Assembly (NCBI GenBank): GCA_019828545.1
Contig: JACVRA010000062.1
Coordinates: 1 to 62,258 of the forward strand
DNA length: 62,258 nucleotides
Origin: Paracamarosporium sp. OC-R06-R3
Taxonomy: Eukaryota; Ascomycota; Dothideomycetes; Pleosporales; Didymosphaeriaceae
Direction of reading: 5' to 3'
Part shown: piece after piece, positions 43,771 through 56,358 of the stretch
How positions within the stretch are numbered: the stretch's first letter is position 1
Layout of the letters: every line of letters begins with the position of its first letter
The notes under the pieces: generated by a model
What the model was told of the DNA's origin: nothing
Seen by the model: the letters and a program-made list of their open reading frames with translations, nothing else
The model's database searches: none
Translations under genes and position numbers: made by a program

Positions 43771-44144
43771 TGTTACGGGAAGATCTAGGACAACGCGGTG
43801 GAGGCGGAGGAAGGCGAATGTCTGGCTCGAAATTTGTCGATTGCGAAGTCGGCCCGGCGCAATCTGGGGTAGCTCCGGCCAATGAGGAGCGGCCGGGAGT
43901 CATCAAGTTTTACGCTTGCATAATCTCACTGTAGAAAACTGCTTATATAGAACACGACCAATTGAATGCTATTGCAGTAGCTAAAGTATCCTAAACAGGC
44001 CAAGGCCGGCCATCCGATATGCCAGAGCATAAAGACAGTGGTATCTCGATGAAAGTTCACGTGAAGGAAACAGTATCACATCTACCACCTGAATCAGAAT
44101 ATAGTGAAAATCCTCTGCTTTTACGAGGTCTGCTGCCGTTGTGC
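43771..44144. other. Short intergenic region
   Basis: Promoter of the aconitase gene and 3' side of the KH gene. Nothing else seen. Confidence 0.5.
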
Positions 44145-46086
44145 TTATAGACCGGGAGGCGGTGGAACCTGGAGACATTAGCAGCGTAGAATAGAAGGGT
44201 TTTGGATACATACTGCGCCATAGTTCGCAGGCGGGGAGCCAGATGGAGGTGGGGGTGGTGGAGCAGCACCGGGAGGAGCAGGCTCACCAGGAGGGGGCGG
44301 AGGGGCGGCCGCAGTACCAGGAGGCGGAGACTGCTGGGTTCCTGCTTGAGCCTGCTGCTGCTGATAGTAGGCGTAGTACATTTGCATGTACGCATCGTAA
44401 CCACCATAAGCTGCATACGGATCTTCAGCTTGTTGTCCAGGTTGACCTTGTTGGCCCTGTTGTGCATAATACGCGGCCCACTGCGCATTATAATCTTGGG
44501 CAGCCTGGTTGTTCGCGCTGCTTCCTCCACCCGGAGACTGGAGGTCAGAGTGGCCATTGTGGCCGCCATAACCACCGTAGCCGCCATGTCCATAGCTCTG
44601 ACTGCGATCGCGATCACCACGGTCTCCGTAGCCAGGGCGTCCTCCTCCTCCGTAACGGTCACCTCCGCCGCCAAATCGGCCTTGAGATGCATTCTCCTTG
44701 AAGGACTGATAGTCTCCCCTGACCTTGTTGAGTAGCTCCTCGCAGAGCTCTTTCGCCTTTGCGACTCCCTCGGGTTTCGGTCCAGCAATGTGAAGGAACA
44801 TGGGCTCATCACTTTCGGCACCAGTCTGCTGCTCCATGAACCCTGAGCCACGGCCTTTGATCTGAACTTTGCAGCCAGTTTCCTGCTGGATGTACTTCAC
44901 ATTGTCACCGCCACGGCCGACCACTTGCGCGCGCAAATTGAAGCCGCTGATGGGCTCAAGATCGACAGGAAGCTTCTCTTCGGGCCATTTGCGCTACGAT
45001 TGTCAGCTTCCACGTGAATTTACGCAGATCCACATACCCGTCCAAACTCGTCGCGCTCAAATTGCTCGGGCTCCCGGCGACGGAACCTACGTTGGTCGAC
45101 CAAATCGGGCAACTCCTGGTTCATTAGGTCTTGGATTTGCTGGACAGCCGCTTCGAGGCCTTCTTTGGAGGTGCTAGTGACGCGCAGGTACAGTGGTGGG
45201 TTCTACGAGACGTGAGATTGAAATATTGGAGGTCCATGATCGAAACATACAGCAGCGGTGGCCATGGCCTTGTCAGGGTAGTATTCGCCTCGAGTTGTCA
45301 CATCTTACGCACGATAAGCAGGTATTCTACATGGTTAATCAATGTTCGGGTATAGCGTACCGGCGCCTGTCTCGTCTTTGATCTAAATGTCACAGTAGAG
45401 GTTAGCAGCTGTAGTATGTGTGGGGCGGCTAGATGTCTGTAAGCTCTGAAAACGCTCAACAATGGGGCTCCCGCTCCGGCTTGTAAGAGTCCAGCAATGC
45501 AGCAAGCTGGAAATTCAGAACAGCCGGAGGCGGGGATGGTAGGGAAGAGCCCTGGGAGAATCAGTGGATGACGCAAAAGCTAATTACCCTTTTCTGCACA
45601 GCTCCTTTGGTCAGTGTGTAGCGGTTCTTCAGGTCATTGATCTCTATGTCTTTGATGTAGTCGCCATCTTGCTGGAAAATTTCGCCAGAGTTGTTCTTGG
45701 GAGCATTGGCAGCGGGGGACCTGACGACCGGAGGACTCGGCGCCTGCGATGGGGTCAGTGGAGAGTCTGCGTGGAGTCTGGCGCCGGGTACGTACAGCAC
45801 GAATCGGAGGCACGTCGACATGCTGGATGCCCTTCTTCGCCTGAATCTGCGCGTTGATCCTCGCGGCCGCGGCCGCCGCAGCTGCAGCTGCATCCAGCGC
45901 CTTCGCCTTTTTGGCGTCGGCGGTCGCGGGGCTGTCTGTGCCTTCGCGCGCAACAGGGCTGCGCGTGCGACGCGAGTCCGGCTCCCTGCTTGAAGGGGAC
46001 CGCGAGCGGCGATCGAAGCGCGAACGCGGCGGGCGGTCGGACTCGGTTTTGTCGAAGCGCGAGCGAGGGCGATGGCTGTCAGACAT
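44145..46086 (-). CDS. KH-domain RNA-binding splicing factor, KHDC4/BLOM7-like
   Basis: Seven exons, 46086-45796, 45743-45588, 45382-45361, 45303-45251, 45202-45038, 44993-44214 and 44168-44145, give 496 residues. The N-terminus is an RS-like region (RSRFDKTESDRPPRSRFDRR) followed by a poly-Ala tract. The first KH-like domain runs through RYTLTKGAVQKRIKDETGAD and TTRGEYYPDKAMATA to NPPLYLRVTS, the arrangement of KHDC4. A second KH domain has the GxxG loop in VVGRGGDNVKYIQQETGCKV. After it come Gly/Tyr/Arg repeats, a Gln/Tyr-rich part and Pro-rich runs ending in VPPPPGL, which suit binding of splicing partners. It should act in the nucleus in pre-mRNA splicing. Exon 3 is only 22 bases and the last coding exon 24 bases. 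It is divergent from ilv6. Confidence 0.88.
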
Positions 46087-46354
46087 GGTTGCGGCGGGCT
46101 GGCAGCGGCACACGGGTCGTTGAGTGCAGCAAGATGCGTGTTCGAGTGGAGGAGGCCAGGCTGCCCTCGCAAAGCCAAAGCCAAAGCCAGCAGAACGCCA
46201 AGGCGAACCGTTTGCACACCCCTGTCGGCCCGAAAGTCGGCGCCAGACGACAAAAGCTCAGAATTCGGAGCTTTATCACCGTCAACGGCCAGTCATCGAC
46301 CCTTCACCTCTTCCCGCAGCCTCAATTGCACTTGCTGCGGCCGTCGCCTTCACC
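46087..46354. promoter_or_regulatory. 268-bp divergent promoter shared by the KH factor and ilv6
   Basis: The two start codons face away from each other over 268 bases, so promoter elements and both leaders must overlap or be very short. No TATA box is obvious; the ilv6 side ends in a pyrimidine-rich leader before CACCATGG. The ilv6 frame is also open upstream across this whole region to an ATG at 46124. Confidence 0.6.
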
Positions 46355-47385
46355 ATGGCTTCTCGGCGGGTCGTCCAGGCACTCCCTCTGCGGAGTCTGC
46401 TCAATCGACAGTGCGCAAACGTCGTCCACCAGAGCCGCGCATCGAGCTCGTCGTCCACGCAGGCCCTGGCCTACAAGGCCCTGCACCGTCGCATTGCACC
46501 CCTTCCCACCGAAGACCGTCCCGCGTGGTCTGCCCAGGCTGCTGTCAGCAGCATCCTCTACGAGACCCCCCTGCCCTCGCAGGCTCCTCCGAAGCGTCAT
46601 ATCCTGAACTGCTTGGTGCAGAACGAGCCTGGCGTGCTGTCCCGCGTGTCTGGCATTCTGGCTGCTCGCGGCTTCAACATTGACAGCTTGGTTGTCTGCA
46701 ATACCGAGGTGGACGATCTCTCTCGCATGACCATTGTGCTGCAGGGACAGGATGGTGTGGTCGAGCAAGCCCGTCGCCAGCTTGAGGATCTGGTCCCCGT
46801 GTGGGCCGTCCTCGACTACACCCAGTCTCCTCTCGTCCAGCGCGAACTTCTTCTCGCCAAGGTCTCCATCCTGGGTCCAGAGTACTTTGAGGAACTCCTC
46901 GCACATCACCGTGAGATGGCTCACATGCCCGAGCTTGAGGAGGGTGTCTCACTAGAGGAGCTGTCTGAGGAGGAGCGCGAGGCAATTGCTACAGCGGCAG
47001 CCCGTGAGACGTTGAAGAAGGACTACCATCCCGGCAATCTTGCCATCAGTCAAGCGCTCAGGCAGAAACACGAGCATCTCAAGGACATCACTTTCCTGAC
47101 TCACCAGTTCGGTGGCAAAGTGCTAGACATTAGCACCAACAACTGCATTGTCGAAGTGTCGGCCAAGTCGTACAGAATCGATGCCTTTATGAAACTCATC
47201 GCTCCGTTCGGCATCTTGGAATCTGCGAGGACAGGTAATGTGAACATTAATACTTATTCCCGATGCATGGCTAATACCCCACAGGTCTCATGGCACTGCC
47301 CCGTTCTCCACTCCACGGGCCGAATGAAGTTGAGGAGAAAGATGCTCAGGACATTGTCGATACGAGCACACTTCCCCCGGGTTAA
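46355..47385 (+). CDS. ilv6: Acetolactate synthase regulatory (small) subunit, mitochondrial
   Basis: Two exons, 46355-47234 and 47285-47385, give 326 residues. The N-terminus MASRRVVQALPLRSLLNRQ is a mitochondrial presequence. The ACT domain starts at about residue 81 (RHILNCLVQNEPGVLSRVSG, then ARGFNIDSLVV) and is followed by the second regulatory half with FGGKVLDISTNNCIVEVSAK and AFMKLIAPFGILESARTG, split before LMALPRSPL. Between them is the acidic insert typical of fungal Ilv6 (ELEEGVSLEELSEEEREAI). The subunit stimulates the catalytic subunit Ilv2 and confers feedback inhibition by valine in branched-chain amino-acid synthesis. The ATG at 46355 in a strong context (CACCATGG) was preferred to the in-frame ATG at 46124, because the presequence begins there. 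Confidence 0.95.
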
Positions 47386-48808
47386 GCCCATTGGATCTGT
47401 TGGAAGAGCTGTTGCAAGTCGAGACCATGTAGGCGTTCATGCAGTGTATATATTGGGCCGGCGTACTCGCGAAGGGACTGAATTGACTGGCTGGACAAAG
47501 CTTATCTCTGCGATTTGACGAGGTGCGAAACCTTGCACCGACTGCGTGACGTGATTGCAAAGGCCTGCGACGTGCAGGCCTATCAGTTTTGTGGAATCCA
47601 TGCAACTGCACGCATCAGGAACGTGAGCGCGTGACCCGTGTTGTGGTAAGGACGAGCTGGGAGCCACTCGGGATACCAGCTGCAATCCACAGTGACCGCT
47701 CGCACTCCGATTGTGCATATCGATCCTTCGCGCGCCTGTGTATTCCCCGGCCCCAGCCCAATGGTGTGCCAGGAGCCTCCCTGCATACGACGGGTGATGT
47801 AAGGTGTTGAGAAACAGTGAGAACGACAGTGCGTACAGCCCCGCCTGTGGGAAGACTTGGGCGTTATCTCGCGCAGGCAATAGTGCCGACGGCTCCACTT
47901 GAGCTCGCAGCCGTACGCAGACCCTGGAGTTTGCAACAACGTGGAAGATTGGGTCCTGATACAAACCCCGGCCACCGTGTTAGACCCACAAAGCGGATGG
48001 AGTCACGACTTGACATGGATTGTTCACACGACGGGTTGAAGCAGTTCAGAAGAGGCTCCCAACGGCGGCTACTGAAGCGGCTCTTCACGGGGCGGTGGCG
48101 GCGGCGCCATGAAACTCTGCCGCGATGCAGCGCCCAGCGTCGATGCCCGCAGACCCGCGTCGTCGGCCAAAGGCTGAGATGCCATCCATAGCAGAGTGAA
48201 CAGCTTCAGGCTGCATGGTTGCAAGCGCAAGCGAGCCGTGGGGGATTGCATCTCTGCAATCTGCGGCCTGCAATGCGCGCGCCGCGACCCTCGCCGCGCT
48301 AGTGCATGGCTAACCCAGCTCATGCCCAGAACCAGCGGCTGTGTCTTCTATCAGATGCCTGCAGACGGGCGCCCATTTAAACGGACGCGGTCCGCATGCG
48401 TACGGCGAGGCTTTCTCTTCTCCCCCGACTGCTGCCGGCTGCCAATTGATACACAAGCGCCTGCCGCTATTCCATTCCCTTCATCTCTTTGGTAGTTGCT
48501 CGATTTCGGCTTCGCGCGTCGTGTTGCGTCATCGTCTGGCTCTCTCCTGGCATCGCGCTACTGCCACCTCCCGCTCACCACTCCAGTCCAACCCTTCGGG
48601 AATCCTCCGGCTCCTTGTCCTGATCTGACAATCAATATTCGATTCGAAAGAACTACATGATCCTGGTACGCGCCCCTAAATCGCCGCGTGGTGACGGTTG
48701 GCGTCTAATTCCTCTAACGCCCGTGTTCAGATATCAACGTCTTTGTGCAACGCTGCATCTACGTTCACAGTCACTGCAACCATCACTCCTTCCACCCATC
48801 TGTAGGAT
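47386..48808. other. Long intergenic region with CT-rich leader of the VTC5-like gene
   Basis: No supported gene; several overlapping frames on both strands are artefacts of even composition. From about 48400 the sequence is CT-rich, consistent with a long 5' untranslated leader for the gene starting at 48809. Confidence 0.5.
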
Positions 48809-51721
48809 ATGAAATACGGCGATACGCTGCGACAGCGATCTACCCCAGAATGGGCTCATTGTAAGCATCGGCGTCACTGCTCACTGCACCTCTGGGTCAC
48901 GGGACATTGACAAACCATGTGTCCACAGACAACATTGACTACGACTATCTCAAAGACCGCATCAAACATCAGACGACGTCTGGGACTAGCAAGGCGCTGT
49001 CGATCCCAGGCCAGGGCGAGTCGAGCGAAAAAGCCTTTGGTGGCACATTCTACCGCGACTTGAAGGCCCAGCATGATCGTATCAATTTGTTCATCCGAAG
49101 TAAAAGCGGAGAAATTGAACGCAGGCTTAATTATATCCACAAGAGCCTAGATCGGCTGCGGTCACGGCGCACGCCCGGAGACCAATTCCCTGCAAGCATA
49201 GTCGAGAAGTTTGCTAAGATCGACGCAGATGTCAACAAGTAAGTACGCTCGCTGGATTCCACATGGGAACAAGGCAAAAACATGACCTAGGTCCTATAAT
49301 GGCTTATTTTCTGCTCTTTGCTACCCTAACTATGCCATCCGGCTCTCCAAGCCCCTTCGTTGCTGTCTAGAACGTTACTAATGCTAGCTAGGGTGGGTGA
49401 AGAGATTCGCTCATTGTCACGGTTTCAAATCGCCCAGCGAACAGGCTTTCGTAAGATACTCAAAAAGTACAAGCGTTGGACCAAGGATTCTGAGCTGGAG
49501 CGCCAGTTCAGGAACGAAGTCACAAGTAGTCCAACCAGCTTCTACCAGCTGGACCTGGGATATCTCCTGGATCAATACATTGATGTTCTTGGTGCCTTGC
49601 GCGCCCCTTTCGATGCCGCTGGTGCATCCGAGTCTCCTAATGGCGCAAAGTCTTCGTCGCCTACGGTGCGCATTTCTGAAACTTGTCAGAATGGAAGTGA
49701 GCTTGATTTCGATGTCGCGCTGTCCTTGACGCCACTCGGGTCTCGCGGAAATAAAGCTACATATTGGATACACCCAGATCATATTGTTGAGGCTGAAGTG
49801 CTTCTGTTGCAGCATATGCGTCTCATTACAGCGTCCAGTCCACCCACGACTAGAGGCTCACCCGAAGCAACTCCCCTCCGTCGCAAGTCCTCTGTAGCTG
49901 CCGACCGTTTGCTTGGTAGCGAGGATGGTGTAGGCCTGTTGGTTCTTGACCACCCAGAGTCATTTGCCATCAAACAAAACGCAAGCTCTCTTAGTTCTGG
50001 CGAAGAGATCGCGGGTACTCTACAGGTAAAGGCCATCGGTAATGCCAGGTGGACCTCGTCCGGCAATGCGGCGCTCGCGCTTGACCTTGAAAATTCTCCT
50101 CCAAGTCTACTTACAACCAAGCTAGAGAGAAAACAATTGCCTGGTTTTCTCGACACGTCCGTTCCTCTGGCAGAACTGAACCTACCGAAACTGCAGGTAC
50201 ATGATCCTTCACATACAGCTACCGATACATGGGCGAACATCACGACCGCTCGTCAGTGGTTGGAAGGCCACGACAAGGTCAAACCAATTGTAGGAATATG
50301 CTCGAAACGTACCAGATTTATGAGCCTCCACAATGACCCCGCTGGAGGAATGTGGGCTACGTTGGATAGAGATATATTCATGAAAAGTACATTGCACAAG
50401 GATTTGAGTACTGAAGATTGGCTGTCAGCAGGTCGCACGGGATCAATCAGCTTTCCTCATGCTATCTTGGAGATTCGCAAAGAAGGTGTTCATTCATCAG
50501 CGCTTATTCAGACTCTTGATCGCAGTCATTTGGTTTGTGAACCTCAATTTTGCATGAATGCATGCTAACCTTGTCAGGTCGAGCGGGTTCGCGGGTTCTC
50601 TTTACAAGCGCAGGCAGTCTGGGCTTGTTGCAAGCCGCACGCAATGTCTGCGCCAACATGGGTGAGTCAGGCCACGTTATTATGATGTCCTAGACGGGTT
50701 TGTTCGATTCCATTGAGGACATACTACGATGACATTGGCAAGCACTAATATTTGCTAGACACCGATGCTTGACAGGGATATTCGAAAGCTCCCTCCCACA
50801 ACAAAGCGACAACGTCGAAAAGCGAGTAGCACGAGTGGTTCGAACCAGATGTCGCCACCTGGAACGTCTGGCACGTCCACTGGTGGCCAGACAGCTGCTT
50901 CGACGCCTCGACACGATACGTCCGCCACTTCTGGGCCTGAATTTGTACAAGAAGCTCCACCTCTGCGAGCATTCCGTAAGAAGAGAAAGTCATCTACGGC
51001 CATCGAACAGCCAGAGCCGGAAGTACAACGCTACTGGAATGAGTACGATAATCCCGAAGATGGAGATGAGGGTTACTACATCTACATAGATCCCGACGCT
51101 GAGGTCAAATTTCCAGGTCAAGAGCTATTGGAAGGATGGGCGAGGAAGACGCGCAGGCTGTTCGGCATCAAGGAGGAAGCCGAAGAAGACTCGTCCGTGA
51201 CATCGGAGGAAAGTAGTGACGACGAAAACCATCCCCTCGCTCCATCTGATGGCTATGGCACATTCGCCTCCTCGAATGTCGCGCCACGGCACGAAGGGTA
51301 CTTCAGCGGCTTGTTCCGCAAATTCCGCGATCCGCAACACGATGTTGAAGCTCTCGTTACTCTCCGACGCGAAAATGCCCGTGAACGCCGCAGTCTGCTT
51401 AGGGAGGTCGAACTCCGACGGCACAAGGCCGAAATGACCAAGCTATATCTTTACACGACATGTTTAGCAATGGCAATCGTTATCGACATATTGTTAGGCA
51501 TGATGACGATAACGAGCCGCAAGAAAGAGGTGAGTATTGTTGACTCGGTTGTGTTGTTTGGGACAATGGTCAACCTCGTGCTGGGTGTTATAGCTATCAT
51601 CAGTATGCAAACGAGGAGAGAAAAGCTGGGGTGGGTGCACAGGGGGGTGGTGTATATAGTGTTTGCGGCGAACGTGGTGGTGGACATACTGTTCCTCATG
51701 TGGGTATTCAGGACCTTTTGA
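48809..51721 (+). CDS. SPX-domain vacuolar transporter chaperone subunit, VTC5-like
   Basis: Five exons, 48809-48860, 48929-49238, 49392-50532, 50578-50661 and 50759-51721, give 849 residues, near the length of yeast Vtc5. The N-terminal SPX domain starts MKYGDTLRQRSTPEWAHYNI and includes the IGEEIRS-like helix (VGEEIRSLSRFQIAQRTGFR) and ILKKYKRW, the inositol-pyrophosphate-binding lysine region. A central part carries a VTC-like segment (SKRTRFMSLHNDPAGGMWAT, then LDRDIRKLP). An acidic, phosphorylatable linker precedes three transmembrane helices at the C-terminus (TTCLAMAIVIDILLGMM, VVLFGTMVNLVLGVIAIISM, GVVYIVFAANVVVDILFLMW), the DUF202 end of VTC proteins. It should sit in the vacuolar membrane as a regulatory subunit of the polyphosphate polymerase, responding to phosphate status. 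Confidence 0.9.
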
Positions 51722-52669
51722 CGTCAATGAGAATGGTCAATGCGGGGCTGGAGTCGAGTTGGGATACGAAATTAATGGCGAGGCTCATGGGAAAGGCAAT
51801 ATGGCAGGGTATCCGGAACACGGCTTCTGTTGTGGGGATGTCGGATGATGGTTCGTGTTGATCGATCGAAGTGGAGGCACGTGGACAGTGTATATGCACA
51901 CATGACTCGAAAGAGAAAGCCTGCGTCAACCCAAGAATAAGTGATGCGTTGGAAGCCTGCCGTCCTAGCCCTCTGGGCGCACACTGCACGCTTTGTTGGG
52001 ACCGTCATCTCATATGGGGGATTGCGATGGGGCAGGCTATCCCGCACTCAGCGTGGGGGTGGGGCTGCGTGACGATCGATCGTGATTGAGCTGTGTGCGG
52101 CTCTGCGGAACAGTGGGCCTAGCAAGTCGTCACGGTGCAACGTCAATGAAGGCGCTCAGGGCGCACCCTCGATGTGTGCGCTTTTGCAGGCGACGGAGCA
52201 AAGGCCAAGGACAAAGGAACATGGCCAGAGACGTTGCTCGCTGCAACCCACGCCGGCTCGGCTGTAGTTGTTCCCATCTCGGGGTCGCTATTCTGCCGAG
52301 CGTTTCCGCCCCAGCACCGCGCCAGCCCCAAGTCGCGTCTTTCGTCATCAACACCTGCGACGTTGGCAAGCCCACATTTCTCGTCCACCTCCCTGGTGTC
52401 ACGCCGACACTAACCGGAAAATTTTGCCTACACTTGGTCGCTGCTCACCATGCTGTCTTAAACACAATCCGACGTGAGCTGTCCTCTGAATCTAGTTTTT
52501 CCGGTGTCGACGGAGCTAACGTGGGCTTGTGAAAGCGGCCTGGCGCCTGAACTAAGCAGACATTGATTCATATTTCCTCTACGAGCATTCCAAGAAGAAG
52601 AAGAAGAGCCCGCGTTGGAGAAGGCGATTGCATCATTGTTGATCTGGAACACGGTCCATAAGCTACGAT
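51722..52669. other. Intergenic region, promoter of gut2
   Basis: No supported gene. Overlapping frames at 52086-52652 on both strands read as low-quality sequence. A purine-rich AAGAAGAAGAAGAAG tract lies about 70 bases before the gut2 ATG, near 52590-52606. Confidence 0.5.
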
Positions 52670-55018
52670 ATGGCGACGCGCGCGCGCGGAAGTCGCATCC
52701 TCAGGCCGCTCCTCTACACCACGGGTGCCGGTCTGGCTGGAGGAGCCGCCCTCTATTCCATCTACCGTCCTCGCGACATACCCGGCCTCGAGGCCGCCCA
52801 GGTCCCACCCCCCACGTACGGCGAAGGCGGCGTGTTCCGTCCGCCCAAGTTCCCGCATGCAAAATCGAGAGACGAGCAGATTGCGGACCTGAAGCGGAGC
52901 GCAGGTGTGCTGTCCAGTGCTGCAGACAAGGTCAAAAACACCATTGGCTGGGGCTCTGGCGGCGCAGGCGCTGTAGACGCAGCCGAGGACAAGGGCGCAG
53001 AAGAGCCATATGACCTGCTGGTTATTGGCGGAGGTGCGACTGGTAGCGGCATCGCGCTTGATGCTGCTACGCGAGGCTTGAAGGTCGCACTGGTAGAAAG
53101 AGACGACTTCAGCAGTGGAACCAGCAGCAAGAGCACCAAGCTTGTGCACGGTGGTGTGCGATACTTGGAGAAGGCTGTGTGGAATCTCGACTACAACCAG
53201 TAAGGCGGACATGATCCTCATACGTACAGTGCTAAGCGTAGTTCTACAGGTATAAGCTTGTTGTTGAGGCACTCCGTGAGCGACGCTATTTCTTAGATAC
53301 CGCTCCGCATCTTTCACAATGGCTTCCGATCATGATCCCTATCCAGAAGTGGTGGCAGGCTCCCTACTTCTGGGCTGGTACGAAGTTCTACGACTTCCTG
53401 GCCGGTTCGGAAAACATTGAGAGCTCGTATTTCTTGACTAAAAGCAAGGCTTTGGATGCGTTTCCCATGCTGAAAAAGGAGGACCTTTTCGGTGCTTTGG
53501 TATACTACGGTAGGTGGCTCGATATGCATCCAGCAATATGGCGCTAATTCTGCCAGACGGTGCACATAATGACTCTCGGATGAACGTTTCCATCGCAATG
53601 ACCGCAGCGCTATACGGCGCGACTGTGGTGAGCCACATGGAAGTCACCGGCCTTGAGAAAGACGCTTCGGGGAAACTCAACGGCGCGCGCGTCAAGGACT
53701 GCATCACCGAAATGAACGGCAAGACACCCCAGGAATTCACCATCAAAGCAAAGGGCATTATCAATGCTACGGGACCTTTCACAGACTCAATTCGTAAGCT
53801 CGATGAGCCGACCGTAGAGGAGATTGTGGCTCCTAGCTCCGGCGTGCACGTCATCCTCCCGGGCTACTACAGCCCAGCAAACATGGGTCTGATCGATCCT
53901 TCAACGTCTGACGGCAGAGTCATTTTCTTCCTTCCCTGGCAGGGCAACACGATTGCTGGCACAACTGACACAGCTACCACGGTTACTAAGGACCCCGTCG
54001 CCGGTGAAGACGAAATTGACTGGATTCTTAAGGAGATCCGCCGCTACTTGCAACCCGAAATCAACGTGCGCCGAGGCGATGTCCTCGCAGCATGGTCCGG
54101 TATTCGTCCCCTTGTGCGCGACCCCAAAGCTGGCAAGACGGAAGGTCTTGTCCGTAACCACCTGGTCACTACTTCTCCCTCCGGTCTAATGACCTGCGCT
54201 GGCGGCAAATGGACCACGTACCGCGAAATGGCCGAGGAAACCGTTGACGAAGCGATCAAGGAATTTGGTCTCGCTACTGGACCCCTTGTAAACGCTCCCC
54301 GCGTCAGCGGAACCGAAGTCCTCGATGAGGCTCCCTTGGACGGCACTTGTCAAACGCACCGCGTCCGCCTCATTGGCGCACACGGCTACTCCAAGACTCT
54401 CTTCATCAACCTCGTCCAGCACTACGGTATCGAAACTGAAATCGCAAAGTATCTGTGCACTGCTTACGGTGACCGCGCATGGACCGTTGCCTCGCTATCC
54501 GCCCCGACGGAACAGCGCTTCCCTGTGCGCGGTAAGCGTATCTCGGAGCTCTATCCGTACATTGACGGCGAGGTCCGGTACTGCGTGCGCCACGAGTATG
54601 CACAGACAGCCACGGACGTCATTGCTCGCCGTATGCGTCTTGCATTCTTGAACGCCCAGGCTGCGCTCGAGGCTCTGCCTACAGTTATCGACCTTATGGC
54701 TGAGGAGCTCAAGTGGGATTCGAAGAGGAAGGAGACGGAGTGGAAGAACTCGGTCGCGTACCTAGGCAGCATGGGATTGCCGAAGAACAAGCTGAGTCTG
54801 ACGAGGAAGGATGTAGAGAGCGGACGCGTGGGCAAGTACACCGACGAGGAGTACCATCTATACGCTCGCCACGGTATGTTTCCCCTTCCTATCGCTACGC
54901 TATGCGGACAAATGCTAACAATGACGCAGACAAGCCTGACGAGCCCCTCGCATCCGACTCCAAGTACCCGCCAGGCCACAACCCCGTCATCGGCCCGGAC
55001 TCCAAGGCCAACAAATAG
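52670..55018 (+). CDS. gut2: Mitochondrial FAD-dependent glycerol-3-phosphate dehydrogenase
   Basis: Four exons, 52670-53199, 53250-53509, 53557-54873 and 54930-55018, give 731 residues. A presequence ([19 protein letters not shown]) and a hydrophobic stretch target it to the inner mitochondrial membrane. The FAD site [18 protein letters not shown] lies at about 114-131, followed by the family signatures [18 protein letters not shown] and [15 protein letters not shown], the substrate-side RPLVRDP and [17 protein letters not shown], and a C-terminal domain with [10 protein letters not shown]. The enzyme oxidises glycerol 3-phosphate to dihydroxyacetone phosphate and feeds electrons to ubiquinone, in glycerol use and the NADH shuttle. 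The first exon boundary falls just after the FAD domain. The last exon adds only 29 residues, a poorly conserved tail. Confidence 0.96.
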
Positions 55019-56358
55019 ATCCGCTTTCCAACCGTGTATATCGATCTAGCGTTGTCCTCCTCGCAGCTGCTCGGCTAGCTTACCTACCCATGTACCTACC
55101 TCGTCTTCATCTAATCTTATTCCCGACCTCCTTCTGTTAGAATACCTTGTATATAGCCAGCCGAATCATCTTTATTCCCACAAAAGTATTCAATTTACCT
55201 TACTATACACGCTTGTGTCCTGCTATTGTTCGTCTTGGATGTTCGCTGTGGTGATTGACGCTCTTCCTTTTGAAAGATGTACAGATGTGGTTAGTAGCAA
55301 GCAGGTGGAAGAAATGTAGGGCGGTGGGTATGCGCTGGTGACTATCCAGTTAATCACCATGCGTGTATGCGTATCTTACTTTCCGCAGGAGCAGAAGCAG
55401 AAGCAGAAGCGGCGTTTTCGGGTCTTATGTCCGAATTTAGCACATGTCGTCGTTCGTTAAAGCCTACGTTCTTTCAAAACAAGACGAGACGAGACGAGAC
55501 GAAGTTCCTGTTGTTTTTGCGTCGTGGTATATGCGTGCGTAAGGTACTGTCAAGTCGTAGTAGAGACGCGTGAGGGAGGTAGGGATGTGAAGCTTGCTAA
55601 CTTCCTTTCTGGGATTTTTGCAAAATGCCAGTGCGCTGTATGCGCGTGCGGTGGGCGGGATCAATGCAAGCAGGGGTATCTAACGACTATCGGAAGGGGA
55701 AAGTGGTAAAGGTAGGGTGTGATGTCTGCCTGGGCTTCTCTTTTACAGTATGTGGGCGGAGGGGGTTGACTTGAAATCGTTGACCTTGTTGACAACACAG
55801 CAGGCAGCTGGATTAAAGCGTGTATCCAACAGGAGCCCTGGTGGTTGTCTGGTGGACGACTACTCGCAATGTTGCTGCGATAACCACGTGAAGGGCGTTG
55901 ACGGTTGGCTGCATGTCCGTTCTCAAACTTGCTGTAGTTCATTCATCTGCTGCAAGTTTCAGAGAACGGCGAGGTAATTTATCCTTTGGGAAATGATTAT
56001 CGGTGAGCAGGGCTGTATGGACTCAATCCCTATGTCTCTCGGCCTCACTTCTGGGGTGTTATTTACCTGCGCACTGCTCAGCCTCCGAAATCGATATGTG
56101 AGCGCGATGAAAATATCCGGGTAATGGAGAAAATGGTGGTTGTTTGACACCAAGGTTGAATGTGAGAGCGCAAGGCTGAAAGAAGGCTACATTTTTACGA
56201 AGAGGTAATCCAACCAATCTGTTACCGCCCCCACCACGTTTATGGTACAGCCTCACTACAGTGCTGCGTTTAGGCCGCCTCCGGTGATACTCTTATACCT
56301 CTCGAAATACTTGCATGGGCAACAAAACTACGAAAAAACTTGTGTCTCGATATTCGAG
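55019..56358. other. Intergenic region with two short tandem repeats
   Basis: Contains a GCAGAA hexanucleotide tract near 55389-55411 and a (GACGA)n pentanucleotide tract near 55482-55502. No gene is supported. Stretches near 56000-56240 are open on the plus strand only by extension of the next gene's frame. Confidence 0.55.

Noticed and set aside
44202..44851. Several long frames opposite and out of frame with the KH gene
   Set aside because: They arise from the Gly/Pro/Gln-rich repetitive coding sequence; only one frame gives KH motifs and closes across six introns.
46124..46354. N-terminal extension of ilv6 from an upstream in-frame ATG
   Set aside because: The extension is not like a presequence, while the ATG at 46355 has a strong context and begins a typical one. 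Kept only as a possibility in the findings.
50659..50720. tRNA-like B-box (GTTCGATTC) on the plus strand
   Set aside because: It lies within an intron of the VTC5-like gene and has no acceptor stem, D-arm or anticodon arm that would fold.
52086..53317. Long frames (up to 249 codons) near and opposite the start of gut2
   Set aside because: Mostly non-coding composition upstream, and antisense of the gut2 coding sequence to the right.
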